Counted from the stretch's first letter, positions 9,912-20,706 are shown. The stretch is DNA of 64,000 bases from Bacteroidota bacterium (GCA_023415495.1 JAEZKK010000006.1:1-64000), one strand, 5' to 3'. A program made the numbers and translations. The notes: a model not told the origin generated them from the letters alone.

Positions 9912-12900
9912 ATGTTGAGAAAATTATTATTTACTCTAGGTTTGTTAATAACAACCAGTTTAACATTGTACTCTCAGGGAACCCTGACGGGTACAATTAC
10001 AGATTCTAAAACAGGCGAACCATTACCGTTCGTTAATGTTATTGCTGAACAAAATGGACAGCAAATGGGTGGTGCCGCAACTGATATTAATGGTAATTAC
10101 CAAATTAAACCATTGGCTGCCGGTGTGTATGATGTCGTAGCGAGTGTTGTGACGCATAAAAAAGCCATAAAAAAAGGTGTTCGTGTTAATGCAACAGGCT
10201 TTTCACCTGGAGGTAGTTTAGTAATGGAAGAATCAGCAGGATTGCTGGATGAAGTTACTATTACTGATTATCAGGTTCCAATTGTTGAAATTGGAGCAGC
10301 TGAAACAGGTCAGAGAATGACTTCCGAAGATATTTCGAAAATGACAGCTAATACTGTAGATGCTATTATTGCCCAAGTAGGAGGTATTACTGATGCTGAT
10401 GGTGGTGCTGGTACTGCGAGAGGTGAAGGTGGTATGGTTACTTATGTTAATGGTGTTGCAAAAAAAGGAACAGTAAATATTCCTAAAACTGCAATTGCTG
10501 AGGTTCAAGTAATTCTTGGAGGTACACCTGCAAGATACGGTGAATCTATTGGGGGTACGACCAATATTACTTTAAAACCACCTGCAAATCAATTTATGGG
10601 ATATGTAAGTTATCAAACTTCAGAGCCTTTAGATACTAGAGGATACCATAGGTTAGAGTTCTATACAACTGGACCACTTTACAAAAAAACTTTAGAAAGT
10701 GGTGCTGAGAAAAGCATTATCGGATATCGTATCTCTGGATATAATACTTATATTAATGATCCTTATAATAGACCTTCAGATAGGTATTATTATATGGCTA
10801 AAGACGATGTTCAAGAGTTTTTAAATCAAAATCCTTTAAAATACGACCCAGTTACAGGTGCTGTTTATAATACTGCATCTTTCTTAAGACTTTCCGATTT
10901 CGAACAAGTTGGAAGAAAGAAAAATCTTTGGAATAATGGACTATATATAGAGGGTGGTTTAGATATTAGATTTACCGATAATAGTTCTTTGCAGTTAAAT
11001 GCAGAGTATACTAATAGTATTGGTAAAAACGGTAGTATTGCTTCAATGCTTTTAAATAATCAAAACAATAGTGAATCAAATTCTAATAGCTTCCAATTAA
11101 TGGGAGATTTTGCTCAAAAATTTGAAAGCACTTCAGAGTCTTCATTAATTAAAAGAGTTATGTTCAATTTAACAGGTTCATATTCTCGTTCTTATGGTGA
11201 AACATACGATGTTAACCATAGAGATAATTTATTTAGATATGGACATGTTGGAACATTTAAAACGTATAAGAGAAATACATATCAATTAACTCGTTTAGAA
11301 ATTGACGGAGTTATGCAAGATGTTATGGAGCATAATGGATGGTTAGATTATCAGGTTGATTTTACTCCTTCTGAATATAATCCAAATCTTGCGAGATATA
11401 CTTGGCAATTATATAATGATCCAAGTTTTGAACCAATAAGAGGTTATTTATATAACTATGATAATATTAGATCTTTCCAAGGTTTAACTAATGGAGATAG
11501 ACCAGATGGTATCTATAGCTTATTTAATAATGTAAATGTTAATACAGCAAGTTATTCAAAATCAGAAAGTCAATTTGTATTCCTTTCTGCTAAAGTTTCT
11601 GCTGATATTGGTAAAAAATTTCCTCATGCTATAGAATTTGGATTCCAATATGACCAATCTACATATAGAGGGTATAGTTTAAATGCTGCTTCTCTTTGGA
11701 CAATTATGAAGCAAAATGCTAACTCTCACATTTTATATAGAGATTTAGTTGACGAATTAAGAACAGATGATCCAAGAGTTAATATTGACAATTCTGGAGC
11801 AATTCCTTATGTTACTTATAATAGATTATATAATGCTGCTGACCAAACATTTTTTGATAAAGCTATTCGTCAAGAATTAGGATTAGCAGTAAATGGAACT
11901 GATTTTATTGATATTGACAACTATGATCCATCTACTTTCACAATGGATATGTTCTCTGCAGATGAATTATTTAATTCAGGTAATTCAATAGTAAGTTATT
12001 ATGGATATGACCATAGAGGAAATCCTGTAAAAGGAAAACAAAATCTTCAAGATTTCTTTTCAAATCCTGAAAAGAGAACAATTGGAGCATGGCAACCAAT
12101 CTATATGGCTGGATATATCCAAGACCAATTTTATTTTAAAGATTTAATTTTTAATATTGGTTTACGTGTTGATAGATTTGATGGAAATCAAATGGGATTA
12201 AAGGATCCTTATTTATTATATGATTCTTATACAGCTGGAGAGTTAAATATTGCGGACAGACCTTCAAATATTGGAGATGATTATGTAGTTTATGTAAATA
12301 ATCTTAATGGTCAAACTCAAACAAGCGATGTGGAAAAAGCAGGATTTATTAGAGGATATAGAAATGGTAATAATTGGTATAATGCAAATGGAGAGTTAAT
12401 TTCTAATCCATCTGATATTGCTGGAGCTTCTGGTCAACCACTTCCTTTTAGAAAAGGGAAACTAAATGAAACAGGACTTCCTCTTCAAATTTCTACAGAT
12501 GCATTTGAGGATTACAAACCTCAAGTAGTTGCTATGCCTCGTATTGCATTCTCTTTCCCTGTATCTGATAAATCTGTATTTAAAGCATCTTATGATATGA
12601 TTGCAAGAAGACCTCAAGGAGGTTGGCAGGCTAATTATGTAGATTATTTATTTATGGAAAGAAGATCTGGTTCGGTATTAAGCAATCCAAATTTAAAACC
12701 AGAAAGAATTACCAACTATGAGTTAGGTTTCCAACAACAGGTTTCAAGATCTTCAGGTATTGGTATTTCTGCATACTATAAAGAAACAAGAGATTTGATT
12801 GCATTAGTACAATATGTAGGAGCAGACCCAACTTCTTTTTATTATTCTTATGGTAACCATGATTTCCGTACAACAAAAGGATTAACTGCTACTTATGATT

Positions 12901-13598
12901 TAAGACGTTCTAAAAATGTTAGAATTAATGCTAACTATACACTTCAATATGCAGAAGGAACTTCTGGGCTACCTTCTTCTACAATAGTTTCATTAATTAG
13001 AGCTGGATATCCAAATATTAAGATGTTGAATCCAATTAGTGACGACGTAAGACATGCAATCAAACTTGGTTTAGACTTTAGATATGGTGGAGGGAATGAT
13101 TATAACGGATTTACTACTACGAGAAAAGTAAAAGACGAAAATGGAGAAGATAGAGCTAAGGTAACAAAATGGTTCCAAAACTTTGGAGTTAATATTACAG
13201 GAGTTGCTCAATCTGGTCGTCCTTATACAAAATACTTTAGTAATACTCAACAAACTATTGTAGGTTCATATAATGGAGCTAGACTCCCTTGGTCTTTCCG
13301 TATTGATATGCAAATTGATAAATCATACAATATCATGATTGGTAAGAAAAATACTACATTAAACTTATTCGCAAGAGTTCAGAACGTTCTTGATATAAAG
13401 AATGTTACAGGAGTATTTGGAGTTACTGGTGACCCAGATGATAATGGATATTTAACTGACCCAGAAACTCAAACAATTATTGCTAATCAATTAAATGAAG
13501 CCTCATACAGAGATTATTATTTAATGTCTTTGAATAATTCATATTATAATTATTCAAGACCAAGAACGATATATCTTGGAGTTTCTTATACATTCTAG
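9912..13598 (+). CDS. TonB-dependent receptor with N-terminal carboxypeptidase-regulatory-like domain
   Basis: An outer-membrane beta-barrel of 1228 aa that takes up or handles a ligand using TonB/ExbBD energy. It starts with a signal peptide (residues 1-21, ending LTLYSQG). A CarboxypepD_reg-like domain follows (GTLTGTITDSKTGEPLPFVN, about 22-100), then the plug domain (about 120-230, with the repeated IGGTPARYGESIGG element), and a long barrel ending in an aromatic C terminus (YLGVSYTF). No SusD-like partner follows. Instead there is a giant secreted protein and a PorV/PorQ-like barrel, which suggests assembly or surface display rather than glycan import. The ligand is unknown. Confidence 0.9.
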   Translation: MLRKLLFTLGLLITTSLTLYSQGTLTGTITDSKTGEPLPFVNVIAEQNGQQMGGAATDINGNYQIKPLAAGVYDVVASVVTHKKAIKKGVRVNATGFSPGGSLVMEESAGLLDEVTITDYQVPIVEIGAAETGQRMTSEDISKMTANTVDAIIAQVGGITDADGGAGTARGEGGMVTYVNGVAKKGTVNIPKTAIAEVQVILGGTPARYGESIGGTTNITLKPPANQFMGYVSYQTSEPLDTRGYHRLEFYTTGPLYKKTLESGAEKSIIGYRISGYNTYINDPYNRPSDRYYYMAKDDVQEFLNQNPLKYDPVTGAVYNTASFLRLSDFEQVGRKKNLWNNGLYIEGGLDIRFTDNSSLQLNAEYTNSIGKNGSIASMLLNNQNNSESNSNSFQLMGDFAQKFESTSESSLIKRVMFNLTGSYSRSYGETYDVNHRDNLFRYGHVGTFKTYKRNTYQLTRLEIDGVMQDVMEHNGWLDYQVDFTPSEYNPNLARYTWQLYNDPSFEPIRGYLYNYDNIRSFQGLTNGDRPDGIYSLFNNVNVNTASYSKSESQFVFLSAKVSADIGKKFPHAIEFGFQYDQSTYRGYSLNAASLWTIMKQNANSHILYRDLVDELRTDDPRVNIDNSGAIPYVTYNRLYNAADQTFFDKAIRQELGLAVNGTDFIDIDNYDPSTFTMDMFSADELFNSGNSIVSYYGYDHRGNPVKGKQNLQDFFSNPEKRTIGAWQPIYMAGYIQDQFYFKDLIFNIGLRVDRFDGNQMGLKDPYLLYDSYTAGELNIADRPSNIGDDYVVYVNNLNGQTQTSDVEKAGFIRGYRNGNNWYNANGELISNPSDIAGASGQPLPFRKGKLNETGLPLQISTDAFEDYKPQVVAMPRIAFSFPVSDKSVFKASYDMIARRPQGGWQANYVDYLFMERRSGSVLSNPNLKPERITNYELGFQQQVSRSSGIGISAYYKETRDLIALVQYVGADPTSFYYSYGNHDFRTTKGLTATYDLRRSKNVRINANYTLQYAEGTSGLPSSTIVSLIRAGYPNIKMLNPISDDVRHAIKLGLDFRYGGGNDYNGFTTTRKVKDENGEDRAKVTKWFQNFGVNITGVAQSGRPYTKYFSNTQQTIVGSYNGARLPWSFRIDMQIDKSYNIMIGKKNTTLNLFARVQNVLDIKNVTGVFGVTGDPDDNGYLTDPETQTIIANQLNEASYRDYYLMSLNNSYYNYSRPRTIYLGVSYTF

Positions 13599-13625
13599 TA
13601 ATCAATAAATGAAATTAATTTTAAT

Positions 13626-16600
13626 ATGAAGAATATATTTAAAATAACTTTGGTTTTAATCGGCCTGACGATGTCTGGACAAATTCATGCAAGGGAATTT
13701 GTAGGTCAGGTTAAAAAAACTTCAAGCCCTAAGTCAGAGGTTGGAGTTGAAAGGTGTAGAAGAGCTCAAGGTTCCGCAGAATTAAGTATTAATAATGTAA
13801 GAGCTCGTATAAACACTGGTGGTAATATGTGGTATGATGGTAATACCGCACGCTATTATGTACCTAAAGACGGGAACAGTACTGCAATGTTCTGTGCTGC
13901 ACTTTGGATTGGAGGTCAAGATGAAAATAAACAATTAAGAGTTGCTGCACTTCGTTTTGGACAAGATGGAGATGACTTCTGGCCTGGTCCCTTAACTGTA
14001 GATGCAAATGCATCTGTAAATAAATCAATCTGTGAAAAATGGGATAAACATTTTCGTATAACAAGAGCAGAGGTTGAAAGATTTATAGGAGCATGTCAAA
14101 AAAATGCACAAGGTCAAATTATTGCAGGCCCAACAGATCCTTCTTATTACACAGAAGCTATCAATCAATGGCCAGCTCATCCAGATAATTATGCACAATT
14201 AAAACAAACAAAATATCTTGCTCCATTTAGAGATGTAGATGGTGATGGAGAATATAATCCACAAAGTGGTGACTATCCTTATTATGATTTAAATGGTGAT
14301 TTATGTCCAATCTTAGCAAAGCAAGGAGGTCAACCTTATAATCCAATTAGAACTATGGAAGATTCTATAGGTACAGGAGGGTTAAAGGTTACAGGTGGTA
14401 TACTTGTTGACCAAGTTCTAAAAGGAGATGAGACACTTTGGTGGGTTTTTAACGACAAAGGAAATGCTCATACAGAATCTAAATCTCAAAACCCAATTGG
14501 TCTTGAAATTAGAGCTCAAGCTTTTGCATTCAATATGAATGATGAAATTAATAATATGACTTTCTATTCTTATGAAATTATCAACCGTTCTACTTTTACT
14601 CTTCAAAATACTTATTTTAGTCAGTGGGTTGACCCAGATTTAGGATACGCTTTTGATGACTATGTAGGTTGTGATGTTAAAAGAGGATTAGGATATTGTT
14701 ATAATGGAAAGGCGACTGATGGTCCTGGAGTAGGATCTTACTCAGGCAACCCTCCAGCAATTGGGATTGACTTTTTCCAAGGACCTTATTTAGATCCAGA
14801 TGGAATGGATAATCCTAAAGTTTATATTCATCTTGCATTGAAGGATGCCGATGGACAAAAATTATTAGCAAATTATACTAAGAAAAATCCTGATGGAAGT
14901 GATGTTATTGATCCAATAACTGGTAATAAGGTATATGACACATTATTAATTACTCGTGATGCTGATTTATTTGAAAAGTATTGGTACGATAAGGATGATA
15001 AGATTACTAATGGTGCAAATATTAATGGTGTAAACTTTGGTAATGGTATTATAGATGATGAACGTTTTGGTATGAGACGTTTTGTTTACTACGAAAACAG
15101 CTCTAACTCAGTAAGAGGAGAGCCTGATAAAGCTACAGATTATTATAATTACTTAAGAGGTATTTGGAAAACAGGTGAAATAATGACATTTGGTGGTACA
15201 GGAGCTTTAGGTTCTGCTGGAAACACTGCTATTGAGTGTGACTTTATGTTCCCTGGAAATACTGACCCATGGAATTGGGGGACTAAAGGTGTTGATCCAA
15301 ATATTTCTGATACAAGAGGCTGGACAGAAGAATCTTCAAATAATGCTTCAGGAGATAGACGTTTTATGCAGTCGGCAGGTCCTTTCGAATTAAAGCCAGG
15401 TGCTATCAACTATATTACAGTAGGGATTCCTTTTGCTCAAGCTCCATCAGGGGGTCCTTATGCTTCAGTTACTTTATTAAGACAAATAGATGATAAGTGT
15501 CAAGCATTATTCGATAATTGTTTTAATATTCTTGAGGGTCCTGATGCTCCAGATTTAGTTGTTAAGGAATTAGATAGAGAATTAATTTTATTCTTAACTA
15601 ATGACTCTCCTATTTCAAATAACTATAATGAGAGTTTTGACAAAATTGATGTTAGAATACCTCGTTCTTATGATATTACAAAACAAGTAGTAGATACGAT
15701 AAATAATACTATTGTAACAGTTATTGATACTACGATACCTTACAATCAAAACTATAAGTTTGAAGGATATCAAATCTTCCAATTAAAAGACCAAAGCGTA
15801 TCAGTTGCTGATATTTATGATGAAGATAAGGCAAGATTAGTAGGTCAATGTGATATTAAAAATTTCTATCCAGAAAATAATCAACCAATAGGAAAATTAG
15901 TAAACTATCTAATGGATAATAATATTGGTGGTCTTGTTCCAAAGGTTATGGTTAATGGTTTAAATCAAGGAATCCAACATACTTTTAGAATTAATGAAGA
16001 TAAGTTTGCAACAACTAATGATAAGAGAATTGTAAATAATAAGAAGTATTATTATGTTGCTATTGCTTATGCTCACAATAATTTTAAAACATATAATCCA
16101 GATGATGCTACTAAGATAGATGGTCAAAAAGAACCTTATCTGCCAAGTAGAAAAACAGGATATGGAATGAGTATTACCCCAGTTGTAGGTATTCCTCACC
16201 AATTAGAACCTGAACAAGGTGGTACATTAGTACAATCTGCTTATGGAGTTTGTCCTGAGATTACAAGAATTGAAGGAAATGGAAATGGGGGAATGGTTCT
16301 TAATTTCAAGACAGAAACTTTAGAAAAGATAATGGGAAAACCTGGACAAGATCCAACTCCTCAAGCTTTTATTACAGATTTAGTTTACCAAAAGAATTTT
16401 GGTCCATTAAATATTAAGGTTGTTGATCCTGTAAAACTAAGACAAGGTTCATTTATTATTAAAGTAATTCCTTCTGATACTACTGCAGATATGATGTATG
16501 GTAGATGGCAATTACAAAATGCAGACACTAATTTGCCTATTTTCACTACAAAGGTAAATGGTCAAACACAAGATGTATATAAGATTGTTTCGGATAGAAT

Positions 16601-18401
16601 TATTAAGGATATAAATGAGCAAATTATTTTCCCATTAGGAATTTCAATATCCCTAACTAATCCTCAATTAACTGCTAAACCATTAGGTTACGAAAATAAT
16701 AAGGTTGTTAATCAACAAAGAATTATCGGAGGAGACTTAACAGAAGGAACAGCTCTTTTCTCAAGCGTTAAAGCAAAAGATCCAAGCAAAACTTGGTTAT
16801 ATGGTATATCTGATAATGATGCAAGTATTTACTATAATTGGATTCGTTCAAAAAGTAGTTTTGCTTCAGAGGAAATCAGAAGAAACTTTGTAACAGCATC
16901 TGATGAACAAACAATAGAATATTTATCTCAAAGTTTTTATTATTCAACAACAGACTCGATTAGAAAAGATGATGGTGGATGGGAGTATATTGATAAAAAC
17001 TTCTCAATTGATGAAAAAGGAGATTATGAATCATTTGGAAATGGTTGGTGGGCTCCATATAGATTAACTTCATTATATACTAATTATGAAGGAACAACTA
17101 TTCCTCACCCTGGATTCTCTTATTATCATTTAAGTCCTCAGGGATCAGATGCTTCAGTTAAATGGAGATTAGACCCAGGATTTGTATACTCTACTGTTTC
17201 AAATAATTTGAACAATTTAGCATCTGTTGATATTGTTTTTACCAATGATAAAACAAAATGGACAAGATGTCCTGTTATTGAAATGGGGGATGATACAATG
17301 CAAACTATTGGTAGAGCAAAAAGATTCCAATTAAGAAGATCTCCATCTATTGACAAGAATGGTAATTCATTAAATGATGGTACTAATGGTATGGGTTGGT
17401 TCCCAGGCTATGCTATTAATCTTGAAACAGGTCAAAGACTAAATATGATATTTGGAGAAAACTCTCAATTAGGTGTTGGACAACCAGGTAATGGTAGAGA
17501 TTTATTATGGAATCCTACTTCAACAATGCAAGATGGTGGTGGTTATGTATTCGGAGGTATGCACTACGTATATGTGTTAAGTGCAGCTGTTGATACACTT
17601 CATTATCGTCATGAAATAGCTGGTTTTGATCATGCAACTAGAATTGTTTCTCCATCTTATTACGAGGATTATGGTGATTGGGCTTACAATAAACTTAAGA
17701 AATTAGATTTAATTTCTGGTGTTTATAATGCTGCTAATAACCCTAATGGTTTGTCAAGACTTAATCCTTATAATAACGACTTTAGAAATAAGAGTCTATT
17801 AGAAGCTATGGAAGTATTTAGTTCAGTAATGTGGGTTGGTATGCCAATCGCTACTGCGTTTAATACTAATCCTAAAGCTGAAATTCCAACCGATGTAACT
17901 GTTTCATTAAGAGTTCGTCAACCTTATCGAATTAATTATACAAATTCTGGTGCAGCTTCAACAAGCCCTCAGAATAATAATTACCCAATGTACCAATTTA
18001 CAATCACTAAGGATATTGCTACTTCTGTAGGTAATAAAGAAGTTGGTGAAAAAGCATTAGATCAAATTACTGTTGTTCCTAATCCTTATTTCGCTGCTTC
18101 AACATACGAGCAAGATCAAGTTCAAAACTTAGTTAAGATTGCTAATCTTCCTCCTGATTGTTATATTACAATTTACGCGGTTGATGGTACTGTTGTTAGA
18201 AAATTAAGAGGACCTTCAAAGAATTTAATTTCTGGAGGAGGTACTCCACTAACATCAATTGATTGGGATTTGAAAAATCATAAGGGTTTACCTATTTCTG
18301 GTGGTGTTTATATGATTCATATCAAGGCTGAAGGAATTGGTGAAAGAATAATTAAATGGTTTGGAGCTTTACGTCCAGTTGACTTAAATTCATTCCAATA
18401 A
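13626..18401 (+). CDS. Very large exported protein with T9SS-like C-terminal region
   Basis: 1591 aa with an N-terminal signal peptide (about 1-22, ending GQIHA). There is a calcium-binding-like stretch DVDGDGEYNPQSGDYPYYD around residue 200, similar to dockerin/EF-hand loops. The final 110 residues begin ITVVPNPYFA and include ISGGVYMIHIKAEG, the pattern of a T9SS type A sorting domain, but end with an extra tail (RPVDLNSFQ). It is probably exported by the Sec system and then T9SS and attached at the surface. No catalytic motif was recognised. It lies 27 bases after the TonB-dependent receptor and 40 before the PorV-like gene. Confidence 0.75.
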   Translation: MKNIFKITLVLIGLTMSGQIHAREFVGQVKKTSSPKSEVGVERCRRAQGSAELSINNVRARINTGGNMWYDGNTARYYVPKDGNSTAMFCAALWIGGQDENKQLRVAALRFGQDGDDFWPGPLTVDANASVNKSICEKWDKHFRITRAEVERFIGACQKNAQGQIIAGPTDPSYYTEAINQWPAHPDNYAQLKQTKYLAPFRDVDGDGEYNPQSGDYPYYDLNGDLCPILAKQGGQPYNPIRTMEDSIGTGGLKVTGGILVDQVLKGDETLWWVFNDKGNAHTESKSQNPIGLEIRAQAFAFNMNDEINNMTFYSYEIINRSTFTLQNTYFSQWVDPDLGYAFDDYVGCDVKRGLGYCYNGKATDGPGVGSYSGNPPAIGIDFFQGPYLDPDGMDNPKVYIHLALKDADGQKLLANYTKKNPDGSDVIDPITGNKVYDTLLITRDADLFEKYWYDKDDKITNGANINGVNFGNGIIDDERFGMRRFVYYENSSNSVRGEPDKATDYYNYLRGIWKTGEIMTFGGTGALGSAGNTAIECDFMFPGNTDPWNWGTKGVDPNISDTRGWTEESSNNASGDRRFMQSAGPFELKPGAINYITVGIPFAQAPSGGPYASVTLLRQIDDKCQALFDNCFNILEGPDAPDLVVKELDRELILFLTNDSPISNNYNESFDKIDVRIPRSYDITKQVVDTINNTIVTVIDTTIPYNQNYKFEGYQIFQLKDQSVSVADIYDEDKARLVGQCDIKNFYPENNQPIGKLVNYLMDNNIGGLVPKVMVNGLNQGIQHTFRINEDKFATTNDKRIVNNKKYYYVAIAYAHNNFKTYNPDDATKIDGQKEPYLPSRKTGYGMSITPVVGIPHQLEPEQGGTLVQSAYGVCPEITRIEGNGNGGMVLNFKTETLEKIMGKPGQDPTPQAFITDLVYQKNFGPLNIKVVDPVKLRQGSFIIKVIPSDTTADMMYGRWQLQNADTNLPIFTTKVNGQTQDVYKIVSDRIIKDINEQIIFPLGISISLTNPQLTAKPLGYENNKVVNQQRIIGGDLTEGTALFSSVKAKDPSKTWLYGISDNDASIYYNWIRSKSSFASEEIRRNFVTASDEQTIEYLSQSFYYSTTDSIRKDDGGWEYIDKNFSIDEKGDYESFGNGWWAPYRLTSLYTNYEGTTIPHPGFSYYHLSPQGSDASVKWRLDPGFVYSTVSNNLNNLASVDIVFTNDKTKWTRCPVIEMGDDTMQTIGRAKRFQLRRSPSIDKNGNSLNDGTNGMGWFPGYAINLETGQRLNMIFGENSQLGVGQPGNGRDLLWNPTSTMQDGGGYVFGGMHYVYVLSAAVDTLHYRHEIAGFDHATRIVSPSYYEDYGDWAYNKLKKLDLISGVYNAANNPNGLSRLNPYNNDFRNKSLLEAMEVFSSVMWVGMPIATAFNTNPKAEIPTDVTVSLRVRQPYRINYTNSGAASTSPQNNNYPMYQFTITKDIATSVGNKEVGEKALDQITVVPNPYFAASTYEQDQVQNLVKIANLPPDCYITIYAVDGTVVRKLRGPSKNLISGGGTPLTSIDWDLKNHKGLPISGGVYMIHIKAEGIGERIIKWFGALRPVDLNSFQ

Positions 18402-18441
18402 AAAGAAACAGCACAATAGAATATTTTAAAGATTAGAGAAT

Positions 18442-19521
18442 ATGAAAAATATATATAGAATATTTGCTTTGTTTATGATAGGCGTCTTAATGACGCCTAA
18501 CATAGAGCTTCACGCCGGAAATGGTGATAGAAGAGGGACCTCTGGTGCGGCTTCCCTTTTAATTAACCCTTGGGCTAGAAGTTCAGGTTGGGGTGGAGTA
18601 AATACAGCTAATGGAACAGGGATAGATGCTCTTTTCTCAAACGTTGCTGGTTTAGCAAGGACTAAGGGAACAGAAGCTCATTTCAACTACACTAATTGGT
18701 TACAGAATTCTGGAATTGGTGTAAGTGCATTTGGTGTAGGTCAAAATCTTGGTGATTTTGGAGTATTAGGTCTTTCTGTTTCTTCAATGTCATTTGGTTT
18801 AATAGAAAGAACAACTGTAAATAGTCCAGACCTTGGTAATAATGGTACCTTTTCAATAAGTCTTATGAATATTGGAATATCTTATGCTAAAGCTTTTTCA
18901 AATACAATTTTTGGGGGAGCTACCATGAAGATAATTAATGAAGGTATTGATAATGTTAATGCAACTGGTTTTGCAATTGATGCAGGGGTACAATATGTAA
19001 CTGGTGACAATTATGAAGCTAAGTTTGGTATAACATTGAAAAACTGGGGACCATCTATGAGTTATAGTGGTGACGGTCTTTCAACTGTTGCTGAATATAT
19101 GGGTAGAAGTATGTCTGTAGAACAACGTTCTGCAAGCTTCGAATTACCATCGAGTTTGAATATTGGAGCATCATACGACTTCTTGTTCGAAGAGAATACT
19201 CATAGAGTAACTGTTGCTGGTAATTTTGCTTCAATGGCATTTTCAAGCGACCAATTTACTCTTGGTCTTGAATATGGATTTGGAAAAATCTTTATGTTGA
19301 GATCTGCTTACACTTATGAAGATAAGATAAACACTAGCATTTATAATGAGAATAGTGCAGAAACTCTATTTTCTGGTTTCTCAGCTGGTGCCTCTATAAT
19401 GGCTCCATTAGGAAAAACAAAACAAAATCCTGATGGCAGAACACTCTCTATTGATTATGCCTTCAGACTCACAAAGGTAATGTCTGGAATACATACAATA
19501 GGTCTCGTTCTATCTTTATAA
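18442..19521 (+). CDS. PorV/PorQ-family outer-membrane barrel protein
   Basis: 359 aa with a signal peptide (about 1-25). A FadL-like beta-barrel of the PorV/PorQ type follows, with the typical N-terminal hatch sequence (GAASLLINPWARSSGWGG, then ALFSNVAGLA) and alternating aromatic/glycine strands to the end. PorV acts in T9SS as a shuttle that receives cargo from the translocon; PorQ is a related accessory. Its place after a giant T9SS-like cargo suggests a dedicated partner for it. Whether it is the cell's main PorV cannot be told. It is the last gene before a terminator. Confidence 0.8.
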   Translation: MKNIYRIFALFMIGVLMTPNIELHAGNGDRRGTSGAASLLINPWARSSGWGGVNTANGTGIDALFSNVAGLARTKGTEAHFNYTNWLQNSGIGVSAFGVGQNLGDFGVLGLSVSSMSFGLIERTTVNSPDLGNNGTFSISLMNIGISYAKAFSNTIFGGATMKIINEGIDNVNATGFAIDAGVQYVTGDNYEAKFGITLKNWGPSMSYSGDGLSTVAEYMGRSMSVEQRSASFELPSSLNIGASYDFLFEENTHRVTVAGNFASMAFSSDQFTLGLEYGFGKIFMLRSAYTYEDKINTSIYNENSAETLFSGFSAGASIMAPLGKTKQNPDGRTLSIDYAFRLTKVMSGIHTIGLVLSL

Positions 19522-19543
19522 AATAAATCAAAAATTAATAAAT

Positions 19544-19582
19544 GAATCGAAGACCTTTTAATTAAGGTCTTCGATTCTTTTT
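19544..19582 (+). terminator. Rho-independent terminator after the PorV-like gene
   Basis: The 14-bp stem GAATCGAAGACCTT (19544-19557) pairs with 19564-19577, followed by a T-run. It ends the 9.5-19.5 kb operon. Confidence 0.85.
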
Positions 19583-19604
19583 ACAAATAAATAAATCAAT
19601 TGAC

Positions 19605-20081
19605 ATGTCCGGAATTAAGTATTATTCAGAAGAAGGAATTCAAAAGCTTAAAGATGAATTACGTCATTTAACTACTATTGAAAGACCTGCTATTTCAGCA
19701 GCAATTGCTGAGGCAAGAGATAAGGGAGATTTGTCTGAAAATGCAGAATACGATGCTGCTAAAGAAGCTCAAGGTATGCTTGAGGCAAAAATATCTAAAC
19801 TTCAAGACTTAATTGCAAATGCAAGACTCTTGGATGAAACAAAATTAGATACTTCAAAGGTTTTGCTTCTATCCAAGGTTGAATTTATTAATCTTGGAAA
19901 TAAGATGAAACTTACTTACGAAATTGTACCGGAAAGTGAAGCAAATCTTAAGGAAGGAAAGATTTCTGTTACCTCTCCAATTGCTAAAGGTCTTTTAGGT
20001 AAAAAAGTAGGAGAAATAACTGAGGTTGATGTCCCAGCAGGTAAGATGAAATTAGAGATATTAAAAATAACAAGAGATTAG
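19605..20081 (+). CDS. greA: Transcription elongation factor GreA
   Basis: 158 aa, standard length. It stimulates cleavage of backtracked RNA by RNA polymerase. The N-terminal coiled coil (about 1-75) carries the acidic tip in EARDKGDLSENAEYDAAKE, where the conserved D and E residues act. The C-terminal FKBP-like domain ends with the family pattern SPIAKGLLGKKVGEITEVDVP. A HIT-family gene follows after 1 base, so they are cotranscribed. Confidence 0.97.
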   Translation: MSGIKYYSEEGIQKLKDELRHLTTIERPAISAAIAEARDKGDLSENAEYDAAKEAQGMLEAKISKLQDLIANARLLDETKLDTSKVLLLSKVEFINLGNKMKLTYEIVPESEANLKEGKISVTSPIAKGLLGKKVGEITEVDVPAGKMKLEILKITRD

Positions 20082-20082
20082 T

Positions 20083-20478
20083 ATGGCATCTATATTTTCA
20101 AAAATTGCTAAAGGAGAGATTCCTTCTTATAAAATTGCTGAGACAGAGAATTGTTTTGCATTTTTGGATATTTCACCAATAGCTAAGGGGCATACATTAG
20201 TAATTCCAAAGCAGGAAATTGATTATATTTTCGATGTAGAGGATGATTTATTATCTGAACTAAATATATTTGCAAAGAAAGTTGCCAATGCTATTCAAAA
20301 AGCCTATCCTTGTCCTAAGGTAGGTATAGCAGTTGTAGGTCTCGAAGTCCCTCATGCTCATATTCATTTAGTCCCACTTAATTCAGTTGGAGACTTAGAT
20401 TTCAAAAGAGAGAAGCTTGAATTTTCAAAAGAAGAATTCGAAGAAATAGCGAATAATATTAAATCATACTTAGATTAG
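20083..20478 (+). CDS. HIT-family nucleotide hydrolase
   Basis: 131 aa histidine-triad protein, probably a cytosolic purine nucleoside phosphoramidase or dinucleotide hydrolase. The N-terminal SIFSKIAKGEIPSYKIAE and the active-site triad HAHIHLVP (about residues 98-105, H-phi-H-phi-H) are clear. It is coupled to greA (1-base gap), a common Bacteroidota pairing. The exact substrate cannot be told. Confidence 0.95.
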   Translation: MASIFSKIAKGEIPSYKIAETENCFAFLDISPIAKGHTLVIPKQEIDYIFDVEDDLLSELNIFAKKVANAIQKAYPCPKVGIAVVGLEVPHAHIHLVPLNSVGDLDFKREKLEFSKEEFEEIANNIKSYLD

Positions 20479-20513
20479 CATAATCATCTTCACTTAGGTT
20501 TTTTTATTTAGTA

Positions 20514-20545
20514 AATAGAATCAAAAGACAGGAAAATAGAATCAA
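20514..20545. repeat. Two AATAGAATCAA units, 21-bp period
   Basis: AATAGAATC occurs at 20514 and 20535. The pair sits at the left edge of an element that is repeated at 47.4-47.7 kb. Confidence 0.6.
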
Positions 20546-20623
20546 GAGATAGTTTTCTTAACTCAAATGTTAATTAAGAAAAGGTTAAACCCTTAAAAAT
20601 ATTAAGTCAAATCCACCCCCAAA

Positions 20624-20706
20624 AAGGACTTAGTCCTTTACCCCTAAGGACTAAGTCCTCCACCCTCAAGGACTAAGTCCTTCGACCCTAAGGACTAAGT
20701 CCTTTT
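20624..20706. repeat. Array of four palindromes, core AAGGACTWAGTCCTT, 22-bp period
   Basis: Palindromes start at 20624, 20646, 20668 and 20690, exactly 22 bp apart, with spacers TACCCCT, CCACCCTC and TCGACCCT. A TTAATTAAG...GGTTAAACCC stretch lies to the left (about 20570-20592), and an imperfect inverted copy of it (GGTTTAATCGTTATCTTAA) lies to the right at about 20774. Nearly the same array, with the same left flank, is at 47594. The rest of 20479-20884 holds only the promoter listed below. Confidence 0.85.
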
